From contig CAKQGQ010000009.1 of assembly GCA_934233735.1 (NCBI GenBank), positions 18,998-82,997 of the forward strand: a DNA stretch of 64,000 nucleotides, given 5' to 3'. Shown here one piece after another: positions 44,884-54,900 of this stretch (the first letter of the stretch is position 1; each line of letters begins with the position of its first letter). Origin of the DNA: an uncultured Clostridia bacterium (GTDB taxonomy: Bacteria > Bacillota > Clostridia > Peptostreptococcales > Anaerovoracaceae). The notes beneath the pieces were generated by a model. The model ran no database searches and was not told where the DNA came from. It saw nothing but the letters and a program-made list of their open reading frames with translations. Made by a program: the position numbers and the translations under genes.

Positions 44884-45992
44884 TTTTTTTCTAAACTGAT
44901 TTCTGAGAACATTTTTAATGCCGTTTCAATGATTTCATCCGGAAATTCGTAATTTACTGTATGGAGCTGTGCATAGGCCTGCCCGTCGCCGATGCCGAAG
45001 AATGCTCCCGGTGTTTTTTGAAGGTAGCAGCCGAAATCTTCCGACCAGCGCATAGCTTCCGTAAGCTCGATAACGGATGCACCTGCCCGCTCAGCAGCCC
45101 GCTGTACTTTATCCACGCATTCATCGTGATTTTCCGTTGCCGGGAAACGCTCGATTTCTTCGATTTGAAGTGTCAAGCCTTCCTCTGACGCTTCTTTTTC
45201 TGCCAGGCTGCGGATTTGGGCAAGATATTCATTGAAGACTGACTCTTTTTCGCCTCGTACTGTCATGCGTAAAGTTCCGTTTGAGGCGGAGACCCCATAG
45301 TTCGCACTTCCGACATCCATTCCAATCAGCGTCATCAGCACGAATCCCTTCTCTTTCTTTATTTTTGCGGTAAGCTCCTGCACGGCAAGCAGCAGCCTTG
45401 CCAGAGCATAGCCCGGATTCTTTCCTGCTTCCGGGTAGCCCGCATGGCTCGGAGTTCCGGTCATTGTAATCGCAAGCCCCGTTGACGCACACGCAAAGGT
45501 GCCGCGACGCGCAAGAACGCTTTTCTCAGGAAATCCCGGTATATTATGCAGACCGTAAATTTCCTTTACATTCTTTTCCGCAAGAAGCTTCGCGCAGATT
45601 GCAGCCCCCTCTCCGGTTTCTTCCGCCGGCTGGAAAATCAAATAAATATCTTTGTCTGTTTCTCTTTCATCAAGCCACAGTGCCAGACCTGCGAGAATCG
45701 CAGAGTGTCCGTCGTGACCGCAGTAATGTCCGGGCTTCCCGTCCTTACCGCACACAGCGTCCATATCCGCGCGAAAAGCGATTGCCCCACGCTTTTTCGG
45801 TGTCTGTCCGTCCTCTTGCGCATATTTTGTTATGTAAAACCAGCTTCCGCAGTCTGTAACATTCAAACTCGTGTTTTCTGAGATAAAATCCATAAGCAGT
45901 TTCTTTGTCTTCGTCTCGTGCATGGATTTTTCCGGAATTTCGTGAAGTTTTTTTCTTAATTCTTTTGTTTTTTCAATAGTATCTCTTTTCAT
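44880..45992 (-). CDS. M20-family amidohydrolase (N-acyl amino acid hydrolase-like)
   Basis: 370 residues. Metal-site motifs ADMDAV, CGHDGHSAIL and PAEETGEGA, lid domain with TGTPSHAGYPEAGKNP and the C-terminal HTVNYEF. Removes acyl groups from amino acids or cleaves small dipeptides. Length a little under the usual 390. Single gene upstream of the perR operon, which starts just behind its stop. Confidence 0.88.
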   Translation of the reverse strand: MKRDTIEKTKELRKKLHEIPEKSMHETKTKKLLMDFISENTSLNVTDCGSWFYITKYAQEDGQTPKKRGAIAFRADMDAVCGKDGKPGHYCGHDGHSAILAGLALWLDERETDKDIYLIFQPAEETGEGAAICAKLLAEKNVKEIYGLHNIPGFPEKSVLARRGTFACASTGLAITMTGTPSHAGYPEAGKNPGYALARLLLAVQELTAKIKKEKGFVLMTLIGMDVGSANYGVSASNGTLRMTVRGEKESVFNEYLAQIRSLAEKEASEEGLTLQIEEIERFPATENHDECVDKVQRAAERAGASVIELTEAMRWSEDFGCYLQKTPGAFFGIGDGQAYAQLHTVNYEFPDEIIETALKMFSEISLEKN

Positions 45993-46091
45993 GTTTTCGC
46001 TCTCCCTTCTGCTTCTTCGCTAAGTTTAAGACGAAACACTGAATGTGTCAAGGTTTAACAAAAAAAGGGACTTTCTTTTGCTGCGATTTGT

Positions 46092-46099
46092 GATAAAAT
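46092..46099 (+). promoter_or_regulatory. Extended -10 element for a probably leaderless PHP transcript
   Basis: TG-A-TAAAAT (46091-46099) with no clear -35. Seven bases on, the predicted start of transcription falls on the A of the PHP gene ATG (46106), and no ribosome site is seen upstream. Confidence 0.45.
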
Positions 46100-46105
46100 A
46101 TTGTT

Positions 46106-46894
46106 ATGATGAAATTTGATATGCACTGTCATACAAAAGGAGGCTCCATCGACTCGAGTGTCAGCGTGGAAAGATATGTTGAGCTTTTATCGGCTCAGGG
46201 TTTCGATGGAATATTAATTACCGATCATGATTCATATAAAGGTTACCGCAAATGGCAGAAGTCAAGGAAAAAATCCAAAGGAGGGGATTTTCGCGTGCTT
46301 GCCGGGATTGAATATGATACGAAAGATGCCGGGCATTTTCTTGCTATTATGCCGGATCATCTGCATTTGAAGATTTTGCAGGTTCGCGGCATGCCCGTAG
46401 AGCTCTTGATACACATCGTTCATACTTTCGGCGGTATTTTGGGACCTGCTCATCCTTTCGGAACGCGCAGTTCCAGCGCCATGTTTTTTAAGAAGATGAA
46501 GCAGCATCCTGAGATTCTGCAAAAAGTTGACTTCATCGAAGGCTTCAATACCTGTGAAAAGAAAGAATCCAACTATCTTGCGACTTCGCTTGCAGAGGAA
46601 CTGGGCAAGCCATGCATCGCAGGTTCGGACGCACATGACGAAGCCTATGTCGGAATGGCTTACACTGTGTTTGATTGCGATATATCGTCTAATAACGATT
46701 TAATTAGAGCAATCCGCGAGAGACAGATTGCACAGTGGGGCGGCAGAGTCCGTGGCTACACGCGCAAAGCCAAGATGAAAGATTCATTTTACAGCGTCTG
46801 GGGCTTCAAGGCTTACAACAGAAGTCTGGGTGTTTTATTTGCTCCATACAGAAAATATCGAATTAAAAAACTAAAAACTTCCGAAGTTTTATAG
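46106..46894 (+). CDS. PHP-domain phosphoesterase
   Basis: 262 residues. All PHP motifs are present: FDMHCHT, LITDHDSYKGY, AGIEYD, ILGPAHPFG and GSDAHDEAY, which bind up to three metals. Related enzymes cleave 3',5'-nucleoside bisphosphates or RNA ends. A basic, aromatic-rich tail of 40 residues follows. The gene seems to lack a leader (start at 46106 or the ATG at 46109). Confidence 0.85.
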   Translation: MMKFDMHCHTKGGSIDSSVSVERYVELLSAQGFDGILITDHDSYKGYRKWQKSRKKSKGGDFRVLAGIEYDTKDAGHFLAIMPDHLHLKILQVRGMPVELLIHIVHTFGGILGPAHPFGTRSSSAMFFKKMKQHPEILQKVDFIEGFNTCEKKESNYLATSLAEELGKPCIAGSDAHDEAYVGMAYTVFDCDISSNNDLIRAIRERQIAQWGGRVRGYTRKAKMKDSFYSVWGFKAYNRSLGVLFAPYRKYRIKKLKTSEVL

Positions 46895-46943
46895 CGGATG
46901 CTTTTTCCCCATCCGGGACGATACGCTGTGATAAACCAAAAGA

Positions 46944-46985
46944 GCCTGCATGAGCAGTCAAAACAGGACTGCCCGGCAGGCTTTT
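46944..46985 (+). terminator. Terminator after the PHP gene
   Basis: GCCTGC and GCAGGC arms, loop of 26 bases with an inner GCAGTC/GACTGC stem, then TTTTC. Also usable on the minus strand behind the RHH gene. Confidence 0.65.
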
Positions 46986-47008
46986 CGTATTTCTTTAATG
47001 TTTTAATA

Positions 47009-47203
47009 TCAGACATCAATATCCAAAGGTTTATCGATTTCTTCACCTACATATTTGCCGTTCTTTCTGCGCTGCTTGACGCACTCCGTCAAAAGATATT
47101 CAATCTGTCCGTTGACGGACCGAAAATCATCCTCCGCCCACGCGGCGATTTCCTCAAATAATTTCGCGGATATTCGCAGCGGAACTTGTTTCTTTTCTGC
47201 CAA
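47009..47203 (-). CDS. Arc-like ribbon-helix-helix DNA-binding protein
   Basis: 64 residues. VPLRISAKLFEEIAAWAEDD then SVNGQIEYLLTECVKQRR is an Arc/MetJ ribbon-helix-helix unit. Start is TTG at 47203 with GAGGTG just upstream. It lies 26 bases behind the SPFH gene, a pairing often seen in Firmicutes. The twin TGATATCA palindromes at the SPFH promoter are its probable binding sites (inference). Confidence 0.78.
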   Translation of the reverse strand: MAEKKQVPLRISAKLFEEIAAWAEDDFRSVNGQIEYLLTECVKQRRKNGKYVGEEIDKPLDIDV

Positions 47204-47229
47204 AGCTTCACCTCATGTTTGTCAATTTA

Positions 47230-48249
47230 TTAATACAAGGAGCCGGAATTTACAATCGGCTGCGCATCGTGACTGCCGCAAAGCACTACAAGCAGGTTGG
47301 AAACCATCGCTGCTTTGCGTTCCTCATCCAGATCCACAATTCCATCCTCGTCCAGTTTTTCAAGCGCCATCTTCACCATGCCGACTGCGCCGTCCACAAT
47401 CATCGCGCGTGCGTCAACAACTGCGCTCGCCTGCTGTCTCTGCAGCATTACAGCCGCAATCTCAGGCGCATATGCCAGATAAGTAATTCTCGCTTCCAGA
47501 ATTTCAAGACCTGCCTCATTGACCTTGGACTGAATCTCGTCTTTGATTCGCTGCGCAACCACTTCGGAAGATCCTCTCAAGCTGCCTTCATCCGCAATCC
47601 CATCTCCGGTCGTATCGATTCCCGGCGCAACATCGTAAGGGTAAATTCTTACAATGTTTCTCAGAGCGGAATCACATTGCAGGCTTAGATATTCTTTAAA
47701 GTTATCTACATTGAAGACTGCCTTCGCGGTGTTCTGCACGCGCCACATAACCGCAATCCCGATTTCAACCGGATTTCCGAGACAGTCGTTAACCTTCTGC
47801 TTGTTGTTGTTCAGCGTCATAATCTTCATCGAAATCTTCTTGCCGCCTGCTTCAACAACCTTTGCTGCTGTATCGCTTCCTGCAAGCGCCAAACCAAGCG
47901 CGTTCTTCTTGCCGCTGTCCACATCGCCGGACTGATTCAGCTTCGTCTGCGCCGCCGGGTTCACACCACTGCAAAACGGATTAACGAAGTAAAAGCCTTC
48001 GCCCTTCAGTGTTCCGTAATACTTTCCGAATAAGGTCAGTACTAAAGCCTCCTGTGGTTTCAGTATCTTAAGTCCGAGAAGCGGAATCCAGCCGAGAGCA
48101 AGCCATGCGATGCAAATAAGGACGATTGAGCCTCTCATATAGGATGCAATTGCGAAAACCAGGCCAATGCCCGCTGCTAAAAACAAAGCGATTGTCAAAA
48201 GCAGTACCAACATTCCATTTTTCTTACCTTGTAAAACTTTTTCTTCCAT
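47230..48249 (-). CDS. SPFH-domain membrane protein
   Basis: 339 residues. Two N-terminal helices (about 14-33 and 40-58), then the SPFH/band-7 domain (KPQEALVLTLFGKYYGTLKG, GEGFYFVNPFC, VEIGIAVMWRV) and a long helical region (VVAQRIKDEIQSKVNEAGLE) that drives oligomers. Such proteins build membrane rings that organise proteases or lipid domains. ATG at 48249 follows GGGAGGA. No partner protease (NfeD type) nearby; the RHH gene follows instead. Confidence 0.88.
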   Translation of the reverse strand: MEEKVLQGKKNGMLVLLLTIALFLAAGIGLVFAIASYMRGSIVLICIAWLALGWIPLLGLKILKPQEALVLTLFGKYYGTLKGEGFYFVNPFCSGVNPAAQTKLNQSGDVDSGKKNALGLALAGSDTAAKVVEAGGKKISMKIMTLNNNKQKVNDCLGNPVEIGIAVMWRVQNTAKAVFNVDNFKEYLSLQCDSALRNIVRIYPYDVAPGIDTTGDGIADEGSLRGSSEVVAQRIKDEIQSKVNEAGLEILEARITYLAYAPEIAAVMLQRQQASAVVDARAMIVDGAVGMVKMALEKLDEDGIVDLDEERKAAMVSNLLVVLCGSHDAQPIVNSGSLY

Positions 48250-48275
48250 ATTTCATTCCTCCCTTTTGTATCTTT

Positions 48276-48304
48276 ATGATATCATTTTGATATCATAAAG
48301 TCAA
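48276..48304 (-). promoter_or_regulatory. SPFH promoter with twin TGATATCA operators
   Basis: Minus strand TTGACT (48299-48304), 17 bases, TATCAT (48276-48281). Palindromes TGATATCA at 48277-48284 and 48288-48295, 11 bp apart (one helical turn), fill the spacer and the -10 box. Confidence 0.72.
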
Positions 48305-48336
48305 GAGAGATTTTCTTTTACCGAAAAATTTCATAA

Positions 48337-48500
48337 TTTGCACCAATTATCAAGTAAATTTAAAAGTTTTTTGCACCTACACCATGGTAAATCCCATAAT
48401 TTTATGCACCTCTTGACATTTTTGCCGCCGTGCCCTATAATCGATTACAACTTGAGTGATTGCAGCTTCTGCTGCAGCCGGATAAAATTAGAGGTGCAAA
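48337..48500. promoter_or_regulatory. Four TTTGCACC-type motifs around the FTR-like gene promoter
   Basis: TTTGCACC at 48337-48344 and 48370-48377, TTATGCACC at 48402-48410, and the reverse GGTGCAAA at 48493-48500 next to the start codon. TGCACCTCT (48405-48413) and AGAGGTGCA (48490-48498) form a nine-base inverted repeat. Possible regulator sites. Confidence 0.45.
48413..48441 (+). promoter_or_regulatory. Consensus sigma-A promoter of the FTR-like gene
   Basis: TTGACA (48413-48418), 17 bases, TATAAT (48436-48441), followed by the palindrome TAATCGATTA (48438-48447). Confidence 0.85.
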
Positions 48501-48704
48501 ATGAAAATAACATTGAATCCAAACGAAGAAATTGTCAAAACTGTAAAAGAAGGGCTTGAAAGAACCGGCGGCTACTGCCCGTGCCGACTTGAACGCACAG
48601 AAGCCACCAAATGCATGTGTCAAGAATTCAAAGACCAGATTAAAGACCCGAACTTTGAGGGCTACTGCCACTGCATGCTTTACTACAAATCACTGGCAGA
48701 CTAA
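48501..48704 (+). CDS. Ferredoxin-thioredoxin reductase catalytic-chain-like protein
   Basis: 67 residues. Cysteine pattern GYCPCRLERTE, KCMCQEF and GYCHCMLYYK matches the CPC...CPC...CHC set of FTR catalytic chains, which hold a 4Fe-4S cluster beside a redox-active disulfide. It should pass electrons from ferredoxin to thioredoxin-like targets. GAGGTG lies close before the ATG. A broken relative lies at 61975-62045. Shorter than plant FTR-beta, as usual for bacterial versions. Confidence 0.85.
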   Translation: MKITLNPNEEIVKTVKEGLERTGGYCPCRLERTEATKCMCQEFKDQIKDPNFEGYCHCMLYYKSLAD

Positions 48705-48712
48705 ACACCGCA

Positions 48713-48913
48713 TCATAAACGGTCATTTGTATTATTTTTCTTATACACCAGCCAGCCTATCAAAAAGCTGTTCGTCAAAAGGTATGCAAGAAAGCCCTTT
48801 TTCGTTGCATCCTTTTCTTTTTCTGTCTTGTATTTCATCGACTGCTTGACGAAATAGCCGATTACAAGCAGAATGATTACCAAGAAAGCAAGGGATATGA
48901 TTGATAGTTTCAC
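48713..48913 (-). CDS. Small membrane protein, unknown
   Basis: 66 residues with two helices (about 4-22 and 44-58) separated by a charged KYKTEKEKDATKK loop. Start GTG at 48913, with AAGGCGGTG 8 bases upstream. Converges on the FTR-like gene. I do not recognise a family. The remaining bases up to 49042 hold nothing I can name. Confidence 0.5.
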   Translation of the reverse strand: MKLSIISLAFLVIILLVIGYFVKQSMKYKTEKEKDATKKGFLAYLLTNSFLIGWLVYKKNNTNDRL

Positions 48914-49042
48914 GTATAGTTCACCGCCTTTGCTGTCAAAACTTCTTTCTATGATTTTATCTTTTCACAGGCATGCTGTCAAGAACCCTGCCGTCAGAAA
49001 CGGTAATCAGGCACTTTACCTAAGCACTTCGAATTCCTTTCC

Positions 49043-49071
49043 TTGAATCTCCCCGACGATTCCTATATAAT
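49043..49071 (+). promoter_or_regulatory. Promoter of the LuxR-type regulator gene
   Basis: TTGAAT (49043-49048), 17 bases, TATAAT (49066-49071); ATCGGAGG ribosome site follows. Confidence 0.72.
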
Positions 49072-49106
49072 GATGTTACCACATAAAAACATCGGAGGAA
49101 AGCAAC

Positions 49107-51605
49107 ATGCCGAAGCGAAAGAAAAACCTGAATATCACCTACATATCCGAGCGTCTGCAGGAAGGTCTGCGGCCCATCTCGCATTGCGCTCTATCGACCG
49201 TCGTTGCGCCGATGGGTTACGGCAAAACCACCGCCATCAACTGGTTCTTGTCCGAACGCGCAAAAGCTGAATCCGCAAAGATTATACGCATCAGCGTTTA
49301 TTCCGACAATCTTGTGGTTCTCTGGAAAAGCGTACAGAAGGCTTTCGAGCGTGCCGGATTTTCGTTTCTGCAAAATTATGCATGTCCGTCCGATGACGCT
49401 GGAGAAAGTCTTCTTGCAGACGACCTCTGTCACGAGCTGGCGGACGACTTGCCTTGCTACATCTTTATCGACGATTTCCACCTGCTTACCGACAGCCGCG
49501 TGGCCGATTTTCTCTGCACGCTTGCAGACCGTCTGCCTTCCAATGTTCATCTTCTGGTCGCAGGTCGTGACCGTTTTCTGTCTGCTCCTCAGCTCATGCG
49601 GCTCGGAAACCGGGTTCACTCCATCGGTGCCGATCTGCTCCGCCTGAATCATACCGAACTGTCTGTCTACGCACACCGCTGCGGGCTTTCCCTTACAGAA
49701 AAGGATATGGAGCAGATTTTGAGCTCCACCGAAGGCTGGTTTGCGGCGGTTTATCTGAATCTTCGCACGCTTTTGGAGCATGGAGCTCTCCCGGACGGCA
49801 ATTCCGATATTTACACCATGTTTACCGAAGCCATGATTCATCCTCTCCCTGCGAAAAAGCGTGAGTTTCTGGCCGTCATGGGACTTTGCGACGAGTTCAG
49901 TGCGGAAATGGCGGCTTTTGTTACGGGAGATGCCGAGGCAGAGCAAACCATTACGCTTTTGACCGAGCAAAACGCATTCGCAAAACGTTTATCGGACGGA
50001 AAAAACTATCGTTTTCATCACATGATGAAGGAATGTGCGCAGCGAACCTTCCATGCGCTGCCGGAAGAAAAGCAGACTGCCTATTCTGAGCGGCTGGGGC
50101 TTTGGTACGAAAAGCACGGTCAGTATCTTCATGCAATGGCCGCTTACAGGCAAAGCGGAAATTTTGATGCATTGCTGTGCGTTGTCCGCGACGATGCGGG
50201 AATTCTGCTTGCCTCTCTCCACCCGGAAACCGTTTTAAGCGCCCTCGACGAATGTCCTGCGGCGGTTCTGAAAAATCATCCTTTGTCGGTTCTGGTTCTG
50301 ATGCGAAGCATGTTCAACTGGCGGCGGATTCCGAAGATGATGGAACTAAAGCAGCTTTTGATGACTGCGATCGAAGAGGATCCCGAAATGCCGCAGGAGG
50401 AGCGTGGCAACCTGCTTGGCGAATGTGACCTGATTATGAGTTTTCTTTGCTACAACGACATCAGCGCCATGAGCCGACTCCACCGGAGTGCGAGCGAGCA
50501 GATGTCCCGCCCTGCAATCAGTATTCAGAAGACAGGCGGCTGGACCTTCGGTTCTCCGTCGGTTCTGATGATGTTTTATCGGGCACCCGGCGAACTTGCC
50601 GGGGAACTTGCCGAAATGGATGACTGCATGCCCCACTATTACAAAATCACGAACGGACACGGACAGGGTGCTGAAAAAATTATGCGCGCCGAAGCTGCAT
50701 TTATGCAGGGAAATTTCACGGACGCAGAAATCGCTTTGGAAAGTGCCTATGCACAGATTGCAGGAAACGGACAGGAAAATATGACTTTATGCTGTGATTT
50801 TCTGGCATGGCGTCTTTCGCTTTGCACGGGCTTTCAGCCGTCATGCACCGCAGAAGAACGCACGGCGCAGCTTCTGCAATATCACAATGCGGCTTGGCTG
50901 AATATTTGGAATGCTTCCCGCGCCTATTATTATGCACTGCTTGGAAATACCGGCAAAATTCCTGAAATCTTTGCCTCCCACATGCTTTCCTCCGTCAACA
51001 CCCTTGCGCCCGGAAAGCCTATGATTGAAATGATTGAAAATCAGGTCTATCTGGCTCAGGGTGCATATGCAAAGGTGCTTGCCCGCAGTGAAGTACAGCT
51101 TGCGATGTGTAGTGAAATGCACTATGCGCTCGTGGCTCTGCATATTCAAATTCAGCAGGCGTCAGCTTATGAAAGACTGGGAAAACGCCCGGAAGCACGC
51201 AAAATCCTGGAAACTGCGCTTGAAGCCGCCGCGCCGGATGAACTTCTGATGCCTTTTATCGAAAATTATGCTTATCTAAAAGACCTGTTAGAATTGGATG
51301 AACTGTTGGAAAATGACTTTGTTCTCCGCGTTATCGATCTTGGAAAAAAGCTCGAACTCCGAAAGAAACAGCTGCGTGCGCAGTCTGCTCGGCCTGCAGT
51401 CTTCGCTACCTTGACGGAACGGGAATATGCAATCGTGCATCTCATGGCGGAGCGTCTGAGCAATCGGGAAATTGCCGAAAAGCTCTTTCTTTCCGAGGGG
51501 AGCGTGAAGCAGTATGTGAGCCAGATTTACGCGAAACTCGGCATTGACGGCGATACCCGCACCAAGAAAAAACGGCTGATTGCCCTCATGCCGGAGAAAA
51601 ACTAA
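49107..51605 (+). CDS. MalT-like LuxR-family transcription regulator
   Basis: 832 residues. STAND ATPase module with Walker A APMGYGKTT (about 35-43) and Walker B CYIFIDDFHLL, a winged domain, a long helical TPR-like sensor region, and a C-terminal LuxR helix-turn-helix (LTEREYAIVHLMAERLSNRE, IAEKLFLSEGSVKQYVSQIY). Such activators oligomerise with ATP and an effector before binding DNA. The genes for DUF2442 and a large surface protein follow on the same strand and may be its targets (inference). Confidence 0.9.
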   Translation: MPKRKKNLNITYISERLQEGLRPISHCALSTVVAPMGYGKTTAINWFLSERAKAESAKIIRISVYSDNLVVLWKSVQKAFERAGFSFLQNYACPSDDAGESLLADDLCHELADDLPCYIFIDDFHLLTDSRVADFLCTLADRLPSNVHLLVAGRDRFLSAPQLMRLGNRVHSIGADLLRLNHTELSVYAHRCGLSLTEKDMEQILSSTEGWFAAVYLNLRTLLEHGALPDGNSDIYTMFTEAMIHPLPAKKREFLAVMGLCDEFSAEMAAFVTGDAEAEQTITLLTEQNAFAKRLSDGKNYRFHHMMKECAQRTFHALPEEKQTAYSERLGLWYEKHGQYLHAMAAYRQSGNFDALLCVVRDDAGILLASLHPETVLSALDECPAAVLKNHPLSVLVLMRSMFNWRRIPKMMELKQLLMTAIEEDPEMPQEERGNLLGECDLIMSFLCYNDISAMSRLHRSASEQMSRPAISIQKTGGWTFGSPSVLMMFYRAPGELAGELAEMDDCMPHYYKITNGHGQGAEKIMRAEAAFMQGNFTDAEIALESAYAQIAGNGQENMTLCCDFLAWRLSLCTGFQPSCTAEERTAQLLQYHNAAWLNIWNASRAYYYALLGNTGKIPEIFASHMLSSVNTLAPGKPMIEMIENQVYLAQGAYAKVLARSEVQLAMCSEMHYALVALHIQIQQASAYERLGKRPEARKILETALEAAAPDELLMPFIENYAYLKDLLELDELLENDFVLRVIDLGKKLELRKKQLRAQSARPAVFATLTEREYAIVHLMAERLSNREIAEKLFLSEGSVKQYVSQIYAKLGIDGDTRTKKKRLIALMPEKN

Positions 51606-51696
51606 CCATTGGTTAATATATTTTTTATAAAATCCATCGTATACTATCGGTATGGTGGATTTTTTTATGCGATAGATGCGGGAAGGAGGGAACGCA

Positions 51697-51951
51697 TTGG
51701 AACGAAAATATATCGAATCTGTGAAGCCGCTCGGCGACCATATTCTGCAGGTGGACTTTTTGTCCGGCAGCCGGCTGCTCCTGAATATGAAACCGTATCT
51801 GGACAGCATCCGTTTCCGGCCGCTCAAAAGCCCCCTCGTCTGGCAAAGCGCAGCCACAAACGGCCTGTTTGTACGCTTTGAGAATGTGGAACTGAGCCAT
51901 GACGAAATCATGGTAATGGCGGAACAGGGAAATCCGATTATACAGCAATAA
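51697..51951 (+). CDS. DUF2442 protein
   Basis: 84 residues. VKPLGDHILQVDFLSGSRLL, then LVWQSAATNGLFVRFE, typical of DUF2442 (IESVKPL...L.V.F..G). TTG at 51697 with GGAGGG 6 bases upstream is preferred to the ATG at 51676, which precedes that site. DUF2442 genes often pair with DUF4160 genes; none is here. It sits between the LuxR regulator and the surface protein. Confidence 0.75.
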   Translation: MERKYIESVKPLGDHILQVDFLSGSRLLLNMKPYLDSIRFRPLKSPLVWQSAATNGLFVRFENVELSHDEIMVMAEQGNPIIQQ

Positions 51952-51966
51952 TTTTACAGGAGGAAA

Positions 51967-54900
51967 ATGATGAAAAGAAAAATTTTAAGCATATTGCTAT
52001 GCATCGCAGTCTGCATCACGATGATGCCGATGGCAGCGTATGCGGCAGATATCAGTACCGGTATCAGAATAGCCGGCACAACGGTAACTTCAGAGGGAAA
52101 TGTCACGGGGGATAATATTACGAGTGGCACTGTATCTTATGAAGTTGAAAACGAGAATCGAATCCTGACACTCATGAATGCAACAATCAATGGCCAGATT
52201 TACATCACAGGCAGTGACCCGGTCACGATTAAAATTGAAGGTACGAACACAATTACAGGACCCTCTGGAAGTACAGCTGAAGATTCCGGAATTTACTTGA
52301 CCACTGCCAAGCTGACAATTTCAGGGGATGACTCTGATGCCAGTCTGCAAGTCACATCAAACGGCTCGACTGCAATTTACTGCAATTCCAGTATATCTTT
52401 CAAAAATGTGAACGTAACAGCAATCGGAGTACCCGGAATTGAAAATAAAAGCGGAAGCGTCCAAATTGAACAAAGCATTATTTCTTCAAATAAAATGACA
52501 ACAGCAACCGGCATTATAGGCGATAACATTGAGATTACAAATGCTGAAAATGCTTCTGAATTTAAATCCGGAGTAACGAAGTTCCTTGTTTATAAGGATA
52601 GAAATATTGATGGCGGTCGTTTCACCATTAGCAACCAAATTGTTGACTACCAATTAAAACTTTTCGGGGATATAGATGTAACATCGCGTAATGTAGACGA
52701 TCTCCTGAATCTTTATTATCACTCGGGCGTGAGCGACAACACACCCCTCAAGGGCAAGTTATCCTACAATCCGAAATCAAGCACACTGACGCTAACAAAA
52801 GCAGTTAATACGTATAATTTTAATTATGGCACTACATCCGCCATAATCAAAAGCGGCGCACCGCTTACAATTTCCTTAAATGACGTGAACAGCCTTAAAA
52901 ACTCCGGGGAAGGTGGGGTAATCTCTGCTGCAGAACCTCTGAAAATAACAGGTGTCGGCAGTCTTAGTGCTGAAAGCAAGAACAGTTTCGCCATAAAGTG
53001 CGAAAAAAATCTGAATGTTACAGGCAGCACCATAATCGCAATCGGTAAAACGCACGCGATTGAAAGCGGCAGCATCACCATTAGCGGCGGTACGATAAAA
53101 GCAAAGAATGATCCGGAGCAAGGTGATATCGTAATAAAAACGGCAACGCCTATCACAGCAGCGGATGGCATGACGGTTAAACTTATAAACTGTAAATATG
53201 CTGAAGATGGAAGCGGAATTCAAATTATAGACAGAAATGCAAATGATGGCTTTGCAGAGATCCAAGTGACTGAAAAAACTCCGGCAGCCGGCGGCGTCGC
53301 AATCAATGCACAAAATTTCCCGGATGCCACTTTTAGAGGAATTGTCAGCAAATTTGACGAGAACAACGACAGCAGCCTGAGCGCGGAAGAAATTTCCAAA
53401 GTCACAGAAATTACTTGTCTGGCTAGCGGCATCAAAAGCCTTGTCGGGATTGAGCATTTTACTGGCCTTAAAGAACTTTATTGTTATGACAATCAACTGA
53501 TGACTTTAGATGTCAGCAAAAATAAAGAGCTTGAGATCCTGAATTGTTTCAGGAATCAGCTGACTTCACTGGATGTCAGCCAAAACACAAAACTTCGCTC
53601 TTTCAACTGTTCGGAAAATCAACTGACTGAGCTTCATTTAAACAGCCAGCTGAAAATGCTGTATTGCCAATATAATAATCTTGCGGCTCTAGATGTTTCT
53701 TCCAATCCGAACATGACAGATTTAGATTGCTCTAAAAATAAGCTTGCAGCACTGGATGTTACGAAGAACACGAAGTTAGAAAGACTCGACTGTTCCTATA
53801 ATCAGTTGGCTGCACTTGATGTCAGCAAAAATACCGAATTAAAGCGGCTGAATTGTTACGATAATCTGCTGACTGCTCTAGACATAAGCGCGAATACCGC
53901 ACTGACGGATTTAAACTGCAGCAAAAATCGTTTGACCGCGCTGGATATTAGTTCGGTACCAACGGTCTATGTAAACTGCGCGGACAATGCTTGTCCGATT
54001 ATCCTTACTGATACTCGAACTTTTGACCTCTCAGCTCTGCCAGCATTTGCTGTAAGCAAAGCAGGCAATTGGATTGGCGGATCGGTTGACGGCAATATTC
54101 TGACAGTTGATGATGCCAACATGGTAACCTACACCTATGACTGCGGAGGGAATAAAACTGTCACTTTCAAATTGTCAGTTTATACGGCCGAGGAAATGAG
54201 TTTTACTCTGAGCCAAAGCGGAACTTACGAATTCCCTGCCCTGACTTCCGGATATACCACCGTAGTTCCGCTTGATGTCACGATTACCAATAACGGAACT
54301 AAGGACACGGGCAGTTTAACGGTTGCAGCAAGCACTACAGATTTTGAAATCCTAAGCGGCAGCATTGAAAATATTCCTGCCCTTAAAACGGCAACCTTCT
54401 GGATTCAGCCAAAACTCGGACTGTCCGCCGGTAATTACAGCTGTGATATCACCGTAAGCAACGGCGCTATACAGCAGAGCTTCCGTGTAACCCTAAAGGT
54501 AACCGGAAACAGCGGCGGCTCCTCCGGCGGCTCTTCCGGTAGCTCCTCCTCCGGCGGCAGCTATACACCGGTTCAAAAACCGGATGTTCAGCCGGTAAGC
54601 GGCGGCAAGACCGAACTTTCCAAGGACGGCAGCACGCTGGAAATCACTCCGGATGAAGGCATGGAAATTGGCACAGTTACCGTAAACGGCAAAGAAGTCA
54701 CCGTTAAGGACGGCAAACTCACAGGCCTCAAGACAGGCGACAAGATCGAAATCGCCTTTATCGCCAAGGCTCCTGCCAAGGTAGAAAACGATAAAAAAGC
54801 CTCCGCTAAAGTTAAGAAGCTCGGCCTGACAGTCAGAACTTCCAAGGACGCAGATAAGAACATCAAGGCGACCGTTCAGACTGACAAAGCTCTTGCGGCT

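Noticed and set aside
47009..47203. Antitoxin gene
   Set aside because: The RHH protein has no toxin-like neighbour; its partner is an SPFH gene, a pairing seen elsewhere.
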